Shown: positions 11,969-21,479 of the stretch, one piece after another
Numbering within the stretch: position 1 is the first letter of the stretch
Layout of the letters: each line of letters opens with the position of its first letter
Source of the DNA: Histoplasma ohiense
Lineage: Eukaryota > Ascomycota > Eurotiomycetes > Onygenales > Ajellomycetaceae
DNA length: 64,000 nucleotides
Assembly (NCBI GenBank): GCA_017607445.1
Contig: JAEVHH010000003.1
Span: forward strand, 3,348,001-3,412,000
Reading direction: 5' to 3'
Translations under genes and position numbers: made by a program
The notes under the pieces: model-generated
What the model saw: only the letters and a program-made list of their open reading frames with translations
Told to the model about the DNA's origin: nothing
Databases searched by the model: none

Positions 11969-12439
11969 TGTAACAGATGTACTTTGATTAACAATTTGGT
12001 ACTATCCTAATTACAGATTACGAATTGATTAAGAAAAGAAAGAGAAAAGAAATCAGAAGAAAAGGTCGTACGAAGGGGGTTCTTATAGAGGAAAGTTCAG
12101 GGCAGAAGAATATCAGAAGCCGCTCCACAGTGGAGCGCGGAGCAGAAGAACATTAAGAGGTACATGTAAGAATTGTTAGAAGCTATGCGAGTGTGGAATG
12201 TGAGGCGGGGGAATCATTGAGAGCTACATGGAAGAATCATTAGAGACTACGCGAGTGCGGAACACAGAGTGGGAGAATGTAAGGAGCTACACAGAAGAAT
12301 CGTTAGAAACTACGCGAGCGCGGAGCACGGAGCGGAAGAACATCGAGGGTTATGCGAGGTCACAACGGCCAGAAACAAGCGGGTGCAGGAGGGGAGTTGG
12401 TTGCGTAAGTTGATTACTAATGGGTGCTAACCCGTCACA
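11969..12439 (-). repeat. G2 5' LTR (471 bp)
   Basis: Starts TGTAACAGATGTAC and ends GTCACA on the plus strand. It keeps clearly more CpG than the left LTR (for example GCGCGGAGC and GAGCGCGG), so the two LTRs decayed unequally. The 12440-12444 GAGTG duplication follows. Confidence 0.92.
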
Positions 12440-12444
12440 GAGTG

Positions 12445-13679
12445 ATGAGATTGCAGAATATGTGAGAACTTGTGATGTTTGTCAATATGTCAAGATACCA
12501 CAGCACAAGCCATACAGATTGCTACAATCACATTCAGTGTCAGATAAGAAATGACATACAATTAGCATGGACTTTATTGAAGACCTGTCAGATAATAAAA
12601 AGAGAAGTCAAATTTATAATGCTATTGTCATATTTGTTGATTTATTCATCAAATGAGCCATAATTGTGTCCACATCTTCAGAGCTAGATGCAGAAGAACT
12701 CACAGATATTATTATATGAAGAATTGCAAAGAACTTTGATCTATCTGCAAACATTATTAACAATCAAAATTCATTAATAAATAGCAAGTTTTGATCAATA
12801 TTATGTTATCTGCTTCATATCTGATGAAAATTATCGACAGCATTCCACCTGCAAACTGACAGCCAGACAGAACAATTGAATCAGATGATTGAACATTATC
12901 TTCACACATATTGCAGCTATCAGCAAGATAATTGGATAGAATGAATTCCTCTGACATAATGAGCATATAACAATGCCTTCCACACATTGATAAAAATGAC
13001 ATCATCTGAAGCAATGATCAGCCGACCAACTGAACTTCACATAGATGTGGAACCCCCAAGCATGAATGCATCAAAATCAGCAATGAAACAAATGAAACAG
13101 ATGAAACAAGTAGAGAACAAGATTCAAGAATATCTGGAAGCTGTCAAAGCAGCTGAGAAAAAGTATTACAATCAGCATCATATATCAAAAAGCTTTAAGA
13201 TAGAGAACTGAGTAATGCTGCATGTAAAAAACATATCCATCTTGCAATTCTCACCCAAACTAGATCATTGATTTTTGAGTCTCTTTCAAATAATTGATAT
13301 CCATGGTACACAGATGTACAAACTGAAACTCACACTGTAATATAAAGAAATTCATTCCATATTCCATGTTTCCCTTCTCAAACTATATCATGTGTGCAAC
13401 AGACAAATCCCACAAGCAGAACTGATAATTATAGACATGCAAGAGGAATGAAAAGTTGAAGCTATATTAGATAAACATCAGTACCACAGTCAAACACAAT
13501 ATCTTGTCAAATGAAAAGATTGTACAGACACAGACAATTCTTGGGAATCTGAGGAAAACTTAATGAACAGTCAGAAATACTTGGAACAGTTTAATAAAAT
13601 CTATCAGAAGTCAGTCAGTAAACAAAAACAAAGAAGATGATGATGACTGCTGAATATACTTATTTCACTCAGAGATTAA
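12445..13679 (+). pseudogene. pol: G1 pol, part 2 (integrase core and chromodomain)
   Basis: Continuation of the integrase after G2. The zinc-binding end reads RTCDVCQYVK (12466-12495), followed by SMDFIEDL (DDE first Asp), FVDLFIK and, downstream, AFHLQTDSQTEQLNQMIEHYLHTY. Around 13083-13112 a 9-bp unit ATGAAACAA-like repeats three times (K-Q-M steps). The chromodomain lies at about 13450-13600: KVEAILDKHQYHSQTQYLVK then WESEENLM. Trp codons have become TGA, as in LVK-W-KDC. The 3' end runs into the end of the antisense gene. Confidence 0.85.
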
Positions 13680-14025
13680 AAAACAGATCTGCCTCAGCTT
13701 GATCAGTGTTATTTGAGAAATTGTCATCAAAACAAATCTGCTTATTATCTCAGATTTTCTCAACTGATGAAGCACAATGTTTCAACAATGACTTGAGAGC
13801 TGTGATCAGCAATGTAATCACTGAGATCTCATCAATCACTGTTTCAGCTGAAGTCTCAGAAGAACTGTCTCATTGAATCTTCTGAATCTTCACAGCAAAG
13901 AATCTAATCATCACAGTCACAGTACTCTGCAAAACATTAATATTCAAAATGTCTGCATCAGTGACAATTAGATTCTCAGCAGTGTTGATAACTGTCTGAG
14001 TCAATTCAACAGCATCCACTGACAT

Positions 14026-14082
14026 CTAATAGAAAGTTAATATTATATACTGTAAAAACATTTGTTTTGAATAAAAACTTAC
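14026..14082 (-). other. Intron 2 of the G1 antisense gene
   Basis: 57 nt. Donor GTAAGT (14082-14077), branch-like TATTAAC, acceptor CTATTAG ending at 14026; phase 0 on both sides, leading into MSVDAVEL. In the upstream copy the donor is mutated to ATAAGT. Confidence 0.68.
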
Positions 14083-14577
14083 TGAAACACAGATGTGCTT
14101 CATCACTGAGCAGTGCTTGCATTTTTTGCATCAACTCTCAGCAGACTCATAATAATGATGAGGGGATATTGTCAAATGTCAAATACAACAACAGCAATAT
14201 ACTGCTGTGTTTCTTTCTAACACTTCAACAGAACTATTCACTTTCTCATTTTCATCTACATTATCAGTCAACTCAAATAATGTATCAAGATCTTGACTCA
14301 GTGAGAATGATATCAATGTAATAGCAGAATGTGAAAACACACTTTCTGAAACACTACTATAATTAAATACCACACTCTGCTGTGACAATAAATCATCAAA
14401 GTCTATATAGAATTCTAGAATCTCATCTACATTCTTATAGATCTGCACATCAAGTACAAACCTTACAACAGCAGTTTGATACATGGCAAATCTCTCATCT
14501 GAAACTTCATCAGAGAGCAGCATCTTGTGAAATTCATCAATCAAAGATTGATCAGTTTTGTGAAAGCACTCAGATAT

Positions 14578-14624
14578 CTATAATCTGTTAGCACTCATAA
14601 CAATCTCAGTTTAAGAAAACTTAC
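14578..14624 (-). other. Intron 1 of the G1 antisense gene
   Basis: 47 nt. Donor GTAAGT at 14624-14619, branch site TGCTAAC, acceptor TTATAG ending at 14578. Removal joins codons ...SCAA and ISECFHK in phase 0. The upstream copy (1848-1894) has the same length and a TACTAAC branch site. Confidence 0.75.
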
Positions 14625-14810
14625 AGCAGCACAACTTCTATTTAATATATAACAGATATGACAGTGTATCTGTTCATCATTCACAAAGCAAGAATATACT
14701 GAGAGATTCTGCAATCTCTTCAGACAATCCAAGCAAATGCTCTTGATAGCAGACAGCATATCACTCTTCATAGACTCTGAATCAGCAATGAAAACAGCTG
14801 GTTCTGACAT

Positions 14811-15287
14811 TCTATCATAACTTTAATTAGTATCAAGATCTTATTCAAAGAAGAAGGAAAAGCAAAAGCAATAAAAAAGAAAAACAGATGTTGAAGATTG
14901 AAATCAATATTGCAATATTGATCAAAGAAATTGCAACAACACAAAACTCAACCCAAAATGGAAAATGCAACCACACAACCAAAACTTTGAATTTCACAAT
15001 AAAAATTGCATAGAAAGATACAGCATACTTTGTTTGATAAAATGATGTATTCTTTTTTAATAAAAAATTGTTAGTGGTGATGTTGATGATGATATTCAAT
15101 GGAGTGTGATTTTTGATGTAGAAGTCAAAGAAAAGAGGTTCAGAAGTTGTGTCTAAATCATGATTGAATTGCAATGATATCAGAAATGGAAAAATGTTCT
15201 TCTGAAACAGCAACACTTCAGAATTAATCTCAACAATTAATTCAGCTCAATTCTGTGAACTCTATACAATATTAATCACACAGCATA
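14811..15287. other. G1 3' internal region before the 3' LTR
   Basis: Homologous to 2081-2551. The minus strand is open from 15216 to 14845 (123 codons), hydrophobic, ending in a Leu-rich stretch written by an AAGAAG-rich run on the plus strand. No family recognised. It may be a 5' exon or leader of the antisense gene. No convincing polypurine tract is visible just before the LTR. Confidence 0.45.
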
Positions 15288-15624
15288 TGTTACAAACTTT
15301 GCATGTTGCAGTAAAAAGCTCTGAGAATCAGATCTTTGAAGAAGAGAGATAATTGTAATAGATGCAACAGAGATATCTATATTAGAAAATAGCTATATGA
15401 TGATAGAAGAACACAGAACACATCAGAATTAATGAGAAGAGACATAGCACATGGTATCATAGACAGCTGTAGCATGTGATGATCATCTATATAATGCTCA
15501 CTGATATCTGTAGATATTAGAAGATCAGCAATTAGCTTTGAATAATAGAGATTTCTACCTTCTTAACATTCTACATACGTACTTCACACTGCTCCCATAA
15601 TTATACCTACAACCATCTCTTACA
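15288..15624 (+). repeat. G1 3' LTR (337 bp)
   Basis: TGTTACAAAC ... CTCTTACA. Same length as the next LTR copy, from which it is separated by 11 bp. The pair differ mainly by transitions. Confidence 0.85.
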
Positions 15625-15635
15625 CATACAGTATA

Positions 15636-15972
15636 TGTTATGAACTTTGCACATTGCAGTAAGAAGCTCTGAGGATCAGATCTTTGAAGAAGGAAGATAA
15701 TTGTAATAGATGCAACAGAGATATCTATATTAGAAAATAGCTATGTGATGATAGAAGAACACAGAACACACCAGAATTAATGAGAAGGAATATAGCATAT
15801 AGCATTATAGACAGCTGTAGTGTGTGGTGGTCGTCTATATAATGCTTGCTGATATCTGTAGATATTAGAAGATCAGTGATTAGCTTTGAATAATAGAGAT
15901 TGCTATCTTCTTAATGTTCTACATGCATACTTCACACTACTCTCATAATTATACCTACAACCATCTCTTACA
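15636..15972 (+). repeat. Second, adjacent G1 LTR (337 bp)
   Basis: TGTTATGAAC ... CTCTTACA, head to tail with the previous LTR. The 11-bp spacer resembles the sequence preceding the first LTR (CACAGCATA against CATACAGTATA), so the repeated unit may extend a few bases upstream. No internal region lies between the two. Confidence 0.85.
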
Positions 15973-16310
15973 CATGCATGGGATCAGAGCCAAATTTTTC
16001 CTCAGTCTCATTCTCAAATATCTTAGTTCTGGTTCCATATAGTGTTTATGAAATCAGTCACTTTACATGATTTATATTATAATTTTAGTCTCAGATCATG
16101 TTTTAGTTATAAATTATCAGTTCTGATTCTGTTTGATCCCATTTTGTAAATGGGACCAAATGGGACCATGATTTACCCTATATAGATTGGCAGCGATAGC
16201 TAGCTTAGCAGTGATAGATAGCTTGACAGCGGTAGATAGCTTAGCAGTGAGAAATAGCTTAGCAGTGAGAAATAGCTTAGCAAGATTGACAGCAGTAGCT
16301 GATAGATAGA
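15973..16310. mobile_element. Fragment of the minisatellite-bearing element
   Basis: From CATGCATGG it aligns with 59193 onwards, including CTTAGTTCTGGT, AGTCACTTTACAT and the GGGACCAAATGGGACCATGATTTACCC block, then a short GCAGCGATAG minisatellite (16187-16290). The left terminus is missing where the G1 LTR ends. The inverted repeat present at 59344-59390 is degenerate here. Confidence 0.7.
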
Positions 16311-17000
16311 GGTAATATCTTCATCAATCATATCATCAGATTGATATCTAGATATATTATCTCTCTTTATATTATCTCTCTTTATATTATAGAAAAACCA
16401 ACTTTTTCCGTGAAAAAAATACTGTAACATGACCTCACGTGATGTCACATGAACCTCATCAAATCCATGAATGGATTGAATTATCTCAGCAAGCTCAGAC
16501 ACTTCTCAGAATAATTGCTGTTTTAATACTGATTTAATGATTAGTCACTTTTTAAAGAAGCTAATCTCAAATAAGTAATCAACTAACTCAAAATAGTCAT
16601 ATCATATGATGTGCAATTATTCTGTGAAATGTCTGAGAAAAAATGGTTTCAGTTTGTTAGCAACACAGAAACAAATTGCTCTATATTTTATGTATGAATG
16701 AGAATAGCAAATCAATCACATCTATTCAGCATCTGTGTATCATCTTAGAATCTAGAGAAATCAATGTTCTTGCAATGATATTAATTTTTATTTTCATATT
16801 TTCATTTATTAGATATGAAGTATCATCTCAAAGTGAATTCATTTTTTTTTGAACACAGAAAGGATTTGCTATTTGCTTGATTTCAATAAAAAATAAAATG
16901 ATCATTTTCAACAAAATACATCTTTATTAAATATTGATTTTTTTAATATAAAAATTATATATTTATATTCTTCTTCTCTTTAGCTACAATCTAAAATGGT
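16311..17000. other. Unassigned AT-rich DNA
   Basis: No coding frame of note and no match to the other repeats that I can see. It holds a short duplication of TTATATTATCTCTCT (about 16360-16385) and, around 16425-16455, GACCTCACGTGATGTCACATG, a CACGTG-containing near palindrome of the kind seen in fungal upstream regions. It separates two oppositely oriented G1 LTRs and may be the original insertion ground or part of another repeat. Confidence 0.35.
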
Positions 17001-17300
17001 TGTAAGAAATAATTGTAGATGTAATTATGAGAGTAGTGTGAAATACACACAAAAAATATTAAAAAGATAGTAATCTCTATTATTCAAAGCTAATCACTGA
17101 TCTTCTAAGATCTACAGATATCAGTGAGTATTATATATATAATATTGTTATTACATCTCATTCATTATATTCTATATCTTTCTATTATTATATAGCTATT
17201 TTCTAATATAGATATTTTCATTATATCTATTACAATTATCTCTTTTTCTCAAAAATCTGATTCTCAAAGTTTTTTATTGTAATGTGTGAAGTTTATAATA
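17001..17300 (-). repeat. G1' LTR, inverted and decayed
   Basis: Reverse complement of the 337-bp G1 LTR with several small deletions: starts TGTAAGAAAT and ends ...TTATAATA. It is strongly AT-shifted compared with the LTRs at 15288-15972. Confidence 0.75.
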
Positions 17301-17777
17301 TATGCTGTATGATTGATGTTGTATAAAGTTCACAGAATTGAGCTGAATTAATTGTTGAAATTAATTTCAAAGTATTGCTGTTTCAGAAGAATGTTTTTTT
17401 ATTTCTGATGTTATTATAGTTTAATTATAATTTAGATATAATCTCTGAACCTCTTTTCTTTAACTTCTACATCAAACATTGTACTCTAATGAATCCATCA
17501 TCAACATTATTATCAATGATTTTTTTATTTAAAAAGAATATATTAATTTATCAAACAAAGTACACTGTATTCTTCTATGCAATTTTTATTGCAAGATTTG
17601 AAGTTTTGATTGTGTGATTATATTTTCTATTTTGAGTCAAGTTTTGTGTTGTTGAAATTTTTTTGATCAACATTGCAATATTGATTTCAATCATCAATAT
17701 TCAATTTTTTTTTCTTATTGTTTTTACTTCTTCTTCTTCTTTGAACAAGGTTTTGATATTAATTTAAGAATAAGTTA
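17001..17777 (-). mobile_element. G1' : 3' end of an inverted G1 copy
   Basis: LTR (17001-17300) followed by 17301-17777, the inverted counterpart of 15287-14830, where the hydrophobic frame is recognisable with TGA at Trp sites. It is cut by LINE-B at 17778. The remainder must lie beyond G2b and LINE-B, outside the window. It is among the most mutated sequences here, fitting its place as the oldest layer. Confidence 0.75.
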
Positions 17778-18894
17778 CAACGAGCAAAACCCTGAATGAG
17801 TCTATTTCTTCGAATTAGACAATGCGAGTACTCTCAGTCGATTCCTGCTATCTTCTTCAGTAACTGCTGCAAATTTGGAAAGATTTGATGAAGTTTTGAG
17901 AGAGATATTTGATGAATAGTGTTTTGGCATCTGCTTGAGCAGAGTTTCAACATTTCATCAAATTGCTCCATCAATACTGAATCAAATCAACTCAGATTTT
18001 GATCACAGATAGAACTATCATATTTTGATAATCTATTAAAATCTTATTCAATTTGATCTGCAGTTGCTTGAGTTATTCTTGATTCTTTGTTTGTGAAAAC
18101 TCTGATTGATTTTTATGTTTCAATGCATCCATGTCAAGTCCCCCCTGAGTACCTCCCAGCCACACATGCCTGCCAAGTAACAAAAAGATACCTCGGCACA
18201 ATTGACTAGTGCATACCTCATCAATTCAAATCCATTGTCCCTCAAATCCCTCATCAAATCCCTTTGAATAACCCCTTCATTGATAAGAACATAAGATAAA
18301 AGTGGAAATTTCAGTGTTTGAAAGATAGCTTGATCTCTGCAAGTAGTTTATATATATATTTATATATATATAATCTATTATAAAGGAAAAAAATGCAGAT
18401 TTAGCCTGTTGATTCTTCATTTGCATATTCATTTCTTTGAAAACTCAATATTCAACTTATTGAGAGCTATTCAGTAGAATAAAATGTTTCAATTTGAATG
18501 AAAGAGAATTTATTTAGTATTGAAAGCTTTTGATATTTCAGAAATATAATTTTAAACTGAGAAGAGGCCTAGTTTAAGCAGAGACTTTGACAAGCTTTTT
18601 ATTAAAGAAAAAGACAAAGTTTGAAAGAGATAGAGTATTTTCTCTGTTTTAACTCTGAGTTAATAAAACAGAGATTTCTTACTCAAAAATTCATATTTCT
18701 TTTATCTTAGTCAAAGACTGAAGAGCTTTCATTAATACTGATCAATCTGCTATTATATATCTTTTTTTTTTCAATTGAGCTGCACACTTGTTGTGTGAGG
18801 AGATTGCTGAAGTAAAGAATATAATCAGTTAGTTTTAACAGCTTCTCTTCAAAAAGCTGAGTACTTTTTGTTAGTTTTTCTTTTAAAAACTGAC
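17778..18894 (+). mobile_element. LINE-B: 5' end of a Tad-like LINE
   Basis: Matches the 5' end of LINE-A (from 26107): CAACGAGCAAAACCC, the CCTCCCAGCCACA block, a TATATATA run near 18350, then the segment matching 40885-41055. Only the non-coding 5' leader is present; ORF1 and ORF2 would start beyond the G2b insertion at 18895. CTGAC at 18890-18894 is the expected 5-bp target copy for G2b. Confidence 0.85.
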
Positions 18895-19365
18895 TGTAAT
18901 GGGCGTACTTCAATTAACGATTTGGTACTATCCTAATTACAGATTACAAATTGATTAAGAAAAGAAAGAGAAAAGAAATCAGAAGAAAAGATTGTATGAA
19001 GAAGGTTCTTATAAAGAGAAGTTTGAGATAAAAGAATATCAGAAGCCACTTCACAGTGAAGTATGAAGCAGAAGAACATTAAAAACTATACAGAAGAATC
19101 ATTAGAAACTACACAAGCACAGAGTATAAAGTGAGAGAATCATTGAAAACTACACAGAAGAATCATTAGAGACTATATAAATGTAGAGCACAGAGCAGAA
19201 GAATGTTAAAAGCTATACAGAAGAATCATTAAAGACTATATAAATATGAAATATAAAATGAAAAAACATTAAGAATTATGCAAGATTACAATGATCAGAA
19301 ATGAGTGAATGCAGAAGAAGAATTGATTGTGTAAATTAATTACTAACAGATGTTAATCTGTCACA
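18895..19365 (-). repeat. G2b 3' LTR (471 bp)
   Basis: Third copy of the G2 LTR, equal in length, TGTAATGGGCG ... CTGTCACA, but with most GG and CG lost (for example GAAGTTTGAGAT against GGAAAGTTCAGGG). It marks the left end of a G2 copy inserted into LINE-B. Confidence 0.9.
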
Positions 19366-20804
19366 TTATTCTCTCTCTACTGAGATAAGTGAAAATTTGT
19401 AGATGTCAAGAGCAGCAGTGTTCTTCAAGATAAATATAGATTCTCAGATTAGACAATTGTATTCTACTTATTTGACAAAATATTCACAGCAGTGATGATT
19501 GATTCTATCATCAAAAATTACTTCAATTTCTCATTTGAGTTTATTGTCTTCTTCTACAATGATGAGTGACTGTCAATTGAAGATTCTCTGTGAGAGGAAT
19601 GAATTCTCAGCTGTGGGTTGAAACAGATTTATATGAAAGACATTGTGAATATCAGATAAAATGTTAAGTTGATAATTGTGTATATCTAACACTTTCTTTA
19701 CTGTATATTTGATGTGATGATAATCTAGTATATGAAAGAGATGATCTGTTTTTATATTCTTGAAATTCAGTCAGACTTTGTTTTCTATATAATATTGAGT
19801 TGCAGAACTTCTTCTAATGTTTGTTTGATTTTTATAATTTTACTGAACACTGATCATTGAAGTTTCTGCTCATTTATAGATTTTCTTTAACTTATTTATA
19901 ATGTTCTCTGCTGTCTGTATGAGGCTGTGAGTGTATATGGTTTCTCAGAGAGTCTCAGAGAAATTCAGAATCTCTAAGTTGTATCTGTGTAGAAGAAAGA
20001 ATGAGCTTACATCTATTGTAATGAAATCTCAACTGTTAATTATAATCTCAGTGTGTGGCAGCAGATTGCTTCAGTTGTTTTGTGTATAATTACAGAATTT
20101 ACAGAGAATGTTCTTTATTATTTATATCATTCTCTCAGTAGCTTCATCAGTCTCTGAGTGATATACTGTTGATAACTTTTATATGATTTTTAATAATTGA
20201 TATACACAGACTCAGAGTGTGCTGATGAATTAACTGTCTCTATCTGACACAATGAATGAAGATAGATTATATATATGATAGAATGAGCTTCTGATGAAGA
20301 TATCTGTAACTACTTCAGTATTCATTTTATCACAGAGCTGTAGTATTACATTCTTGCTGAATTGATCAACAATAATTAGAATGTTTATAGAATTTTCATT
20401 TTTGAATAAGAAAACTGCAAAATTGATAGCTATATCATATCAAATTCAGTTGAGAACAGATAGAAGCTTCAGCATCTCTTTTCAGTGTTCACATTATATT
20501 GTTACTGAGCCACAGCAATCACAGTTGTGTATGAACTGATGTATATTTTTTGATATATCTGATCAGTAGAATTTTCAGACAATGATATTGTATATAATTT
20601 CACATTCTGAGTGCTCAGTTATCAGTGAGTTATGAATTTCTTGTATAATCTGTGTTTGTAGAGATTCTGAATTGAGAACTCATCATCTATTTCAAAAGTG
20701 TAAACAATTATCATCATTGATTGAATATGCTGAGATATTTATTCTTGAGTATACATCTGTAGAAAATCAAAATGCTCTGCTTTATACAGCTTCAGTAACT
20801 TATT
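19366..20804 (-). pseudogene. pol: G2b pol, C-terminal part (integrase, chromodomain)
   Basis: Aligns base for base with 6968-8410 of G2, but is far more mutated, so no long frame survives. The chromodomain and integrase are recognisable only through that alignment. The sequence breaks at 20804, where LINE-C is inserted with duplication GTAACTTATT, and continues at 25739. Confidence 0.85.
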
Positions 20805-21479
20805 ATCCGCTCAGCTCACACAGCAGAGCGGCAGCACAGTCAAGCAGTCAAAGAGCAGTCTAGTCTCAGCATACAGACAACAGATCTGAGACTCTTCAAT
20901 CTCATCTCACAAATGAATTTTGACAGCAGCTCATCAAATAACTTCTCATACTAGAACATCAATATCAATGATATAACTGACACTGCAGAAATAATCAGCA
21001 GAAAATCACTCTCTGCAGATCTTCTGAGCAAATACAGTCAGAGCAGCTCTCTATCATACAGCAGCTCTATAGCTTGTTTTTGAGCAGAACTATAAAATGA
21101 TCTGTATACAGAAATCTTATACACACTCTGACATCAAAACTTCTAATCACTCAACATATGAGTGCTTTGTATTTATAGATTACTGAGATGATACTAATCT
21201 AAAGCAATAAAAGAAGAAAAGACTCTGAGTCATGATATATATACACAAGAATTCAAAAATAAGAACACAGTAATATCAATCTATACAAAACAGAAATCTA
21301 CTGTGAATCAGTGTCAATGACTGCTATATTCTCAATGTGTATAAACAGTCTGAGACAGACACAGTTATGAACTATCTGATCAATTTGAGCTCATCAGTCT
21401 ACTGTCTGATAAATGAAGATTTCAATATATGATATGATGTCTTTGAATCAGAAACAGTGAATCTGCACTGAGAAGAGAA

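Larger units (their letters stand above)
6497..12439 (-). mobile_element. G2: complete Ty3/gypsy chromovirus inside G1
   Basis: A 5.94-kb element bounded by two 471-bp LTRs (6497-6967 and 11969-12439), each TG...CA, and flanked by the 5-bp duplication GAGTG (6492-6496 and 12440-12444). G1 integrase reads on across the insertion. Coding is on the minus strand: gag near the right LTR, pol in one frame, chromodomain ending inside the left LTR. It is the least decayed gypsy element in the window: many TGG codons and CpG sites survive. No antisense gene is present between pol and the 3' LTR, unlike G1 and G3. Confidence 0.93.
13680..14810 (-). pseudogene. Antisense Cys-rich, two-intron gene of G1
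   Basis: Lies between pol and 3' LTR, opposite to the element's sense strand. From ATG 14810 exon 1 encodes MSEPAVFIADSESM and then six cysteines, C-x2-C-x11-C-x8-C-x2-C-x6-C (ICLDC ... HCHIC ... SC). Intron 1 (14578-14624) follows directly in phase 0. Exon 2 is about 165 codons, mostly helical/acidic, with CKKCKHC near its end and two TGA codons. Intron 2 (14026-14082), phase 0, leads to exon 3 (MSVDAVELTQTVINTAENLI), fading out near 13680. The spacing recalls Zn2Cys6 clusters but the first loop is too long (11, not 6). The function is unknown; zinc binding is inferred. Two copies here, an inverted piece at 17301-17777 and an analogue in G3 show it is a regular part of these elements. Confidence 0.72.
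2552..15624 (+). mobile_element. G1: Ty3/gypsy chromovirus with antisense gene
   Basis: Order on the plus strand: 5' LTR (2552-2822), candidate primer site, gag with zinc knuckle, protease, RT, RNase H, integrase, chromodomain, then an antisense gene (13680-14810), then 3' LTR (15288-15624). The integrase is split at 6496/12445 by G2, which leaves a GAGTG duplication. Without G2 the element is about 7.1 kb. Many TGA stops and some frame damage show it is dead. The gene order after integrase and the chromodomain place it among fungal chromoviruses. Confidence 0.88.

Noticed and set aside
13680..14810. Classical Zn2Cys6 transcription-factor domain in the antisense gene
   Set aside because: The cysteine order is similar, but the first loop is 10-11 residues where the family has 6, and the Lys/Pro-rich linker is missing.
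16200..16502. 100-codon minus-strand ORF
   Set aside because: Half of it is translated minisatellite (SLLSYFSLLSY); the rest has no recognised family.
21129..21150. TTCTAATCACTCA with a TGAGTG hairpin in LINE-C as a functional site
   Set aside because: It is not next to an LTR and LINEs need no primer site; the word is easily produced in this TCA/TGA-rich sequence.
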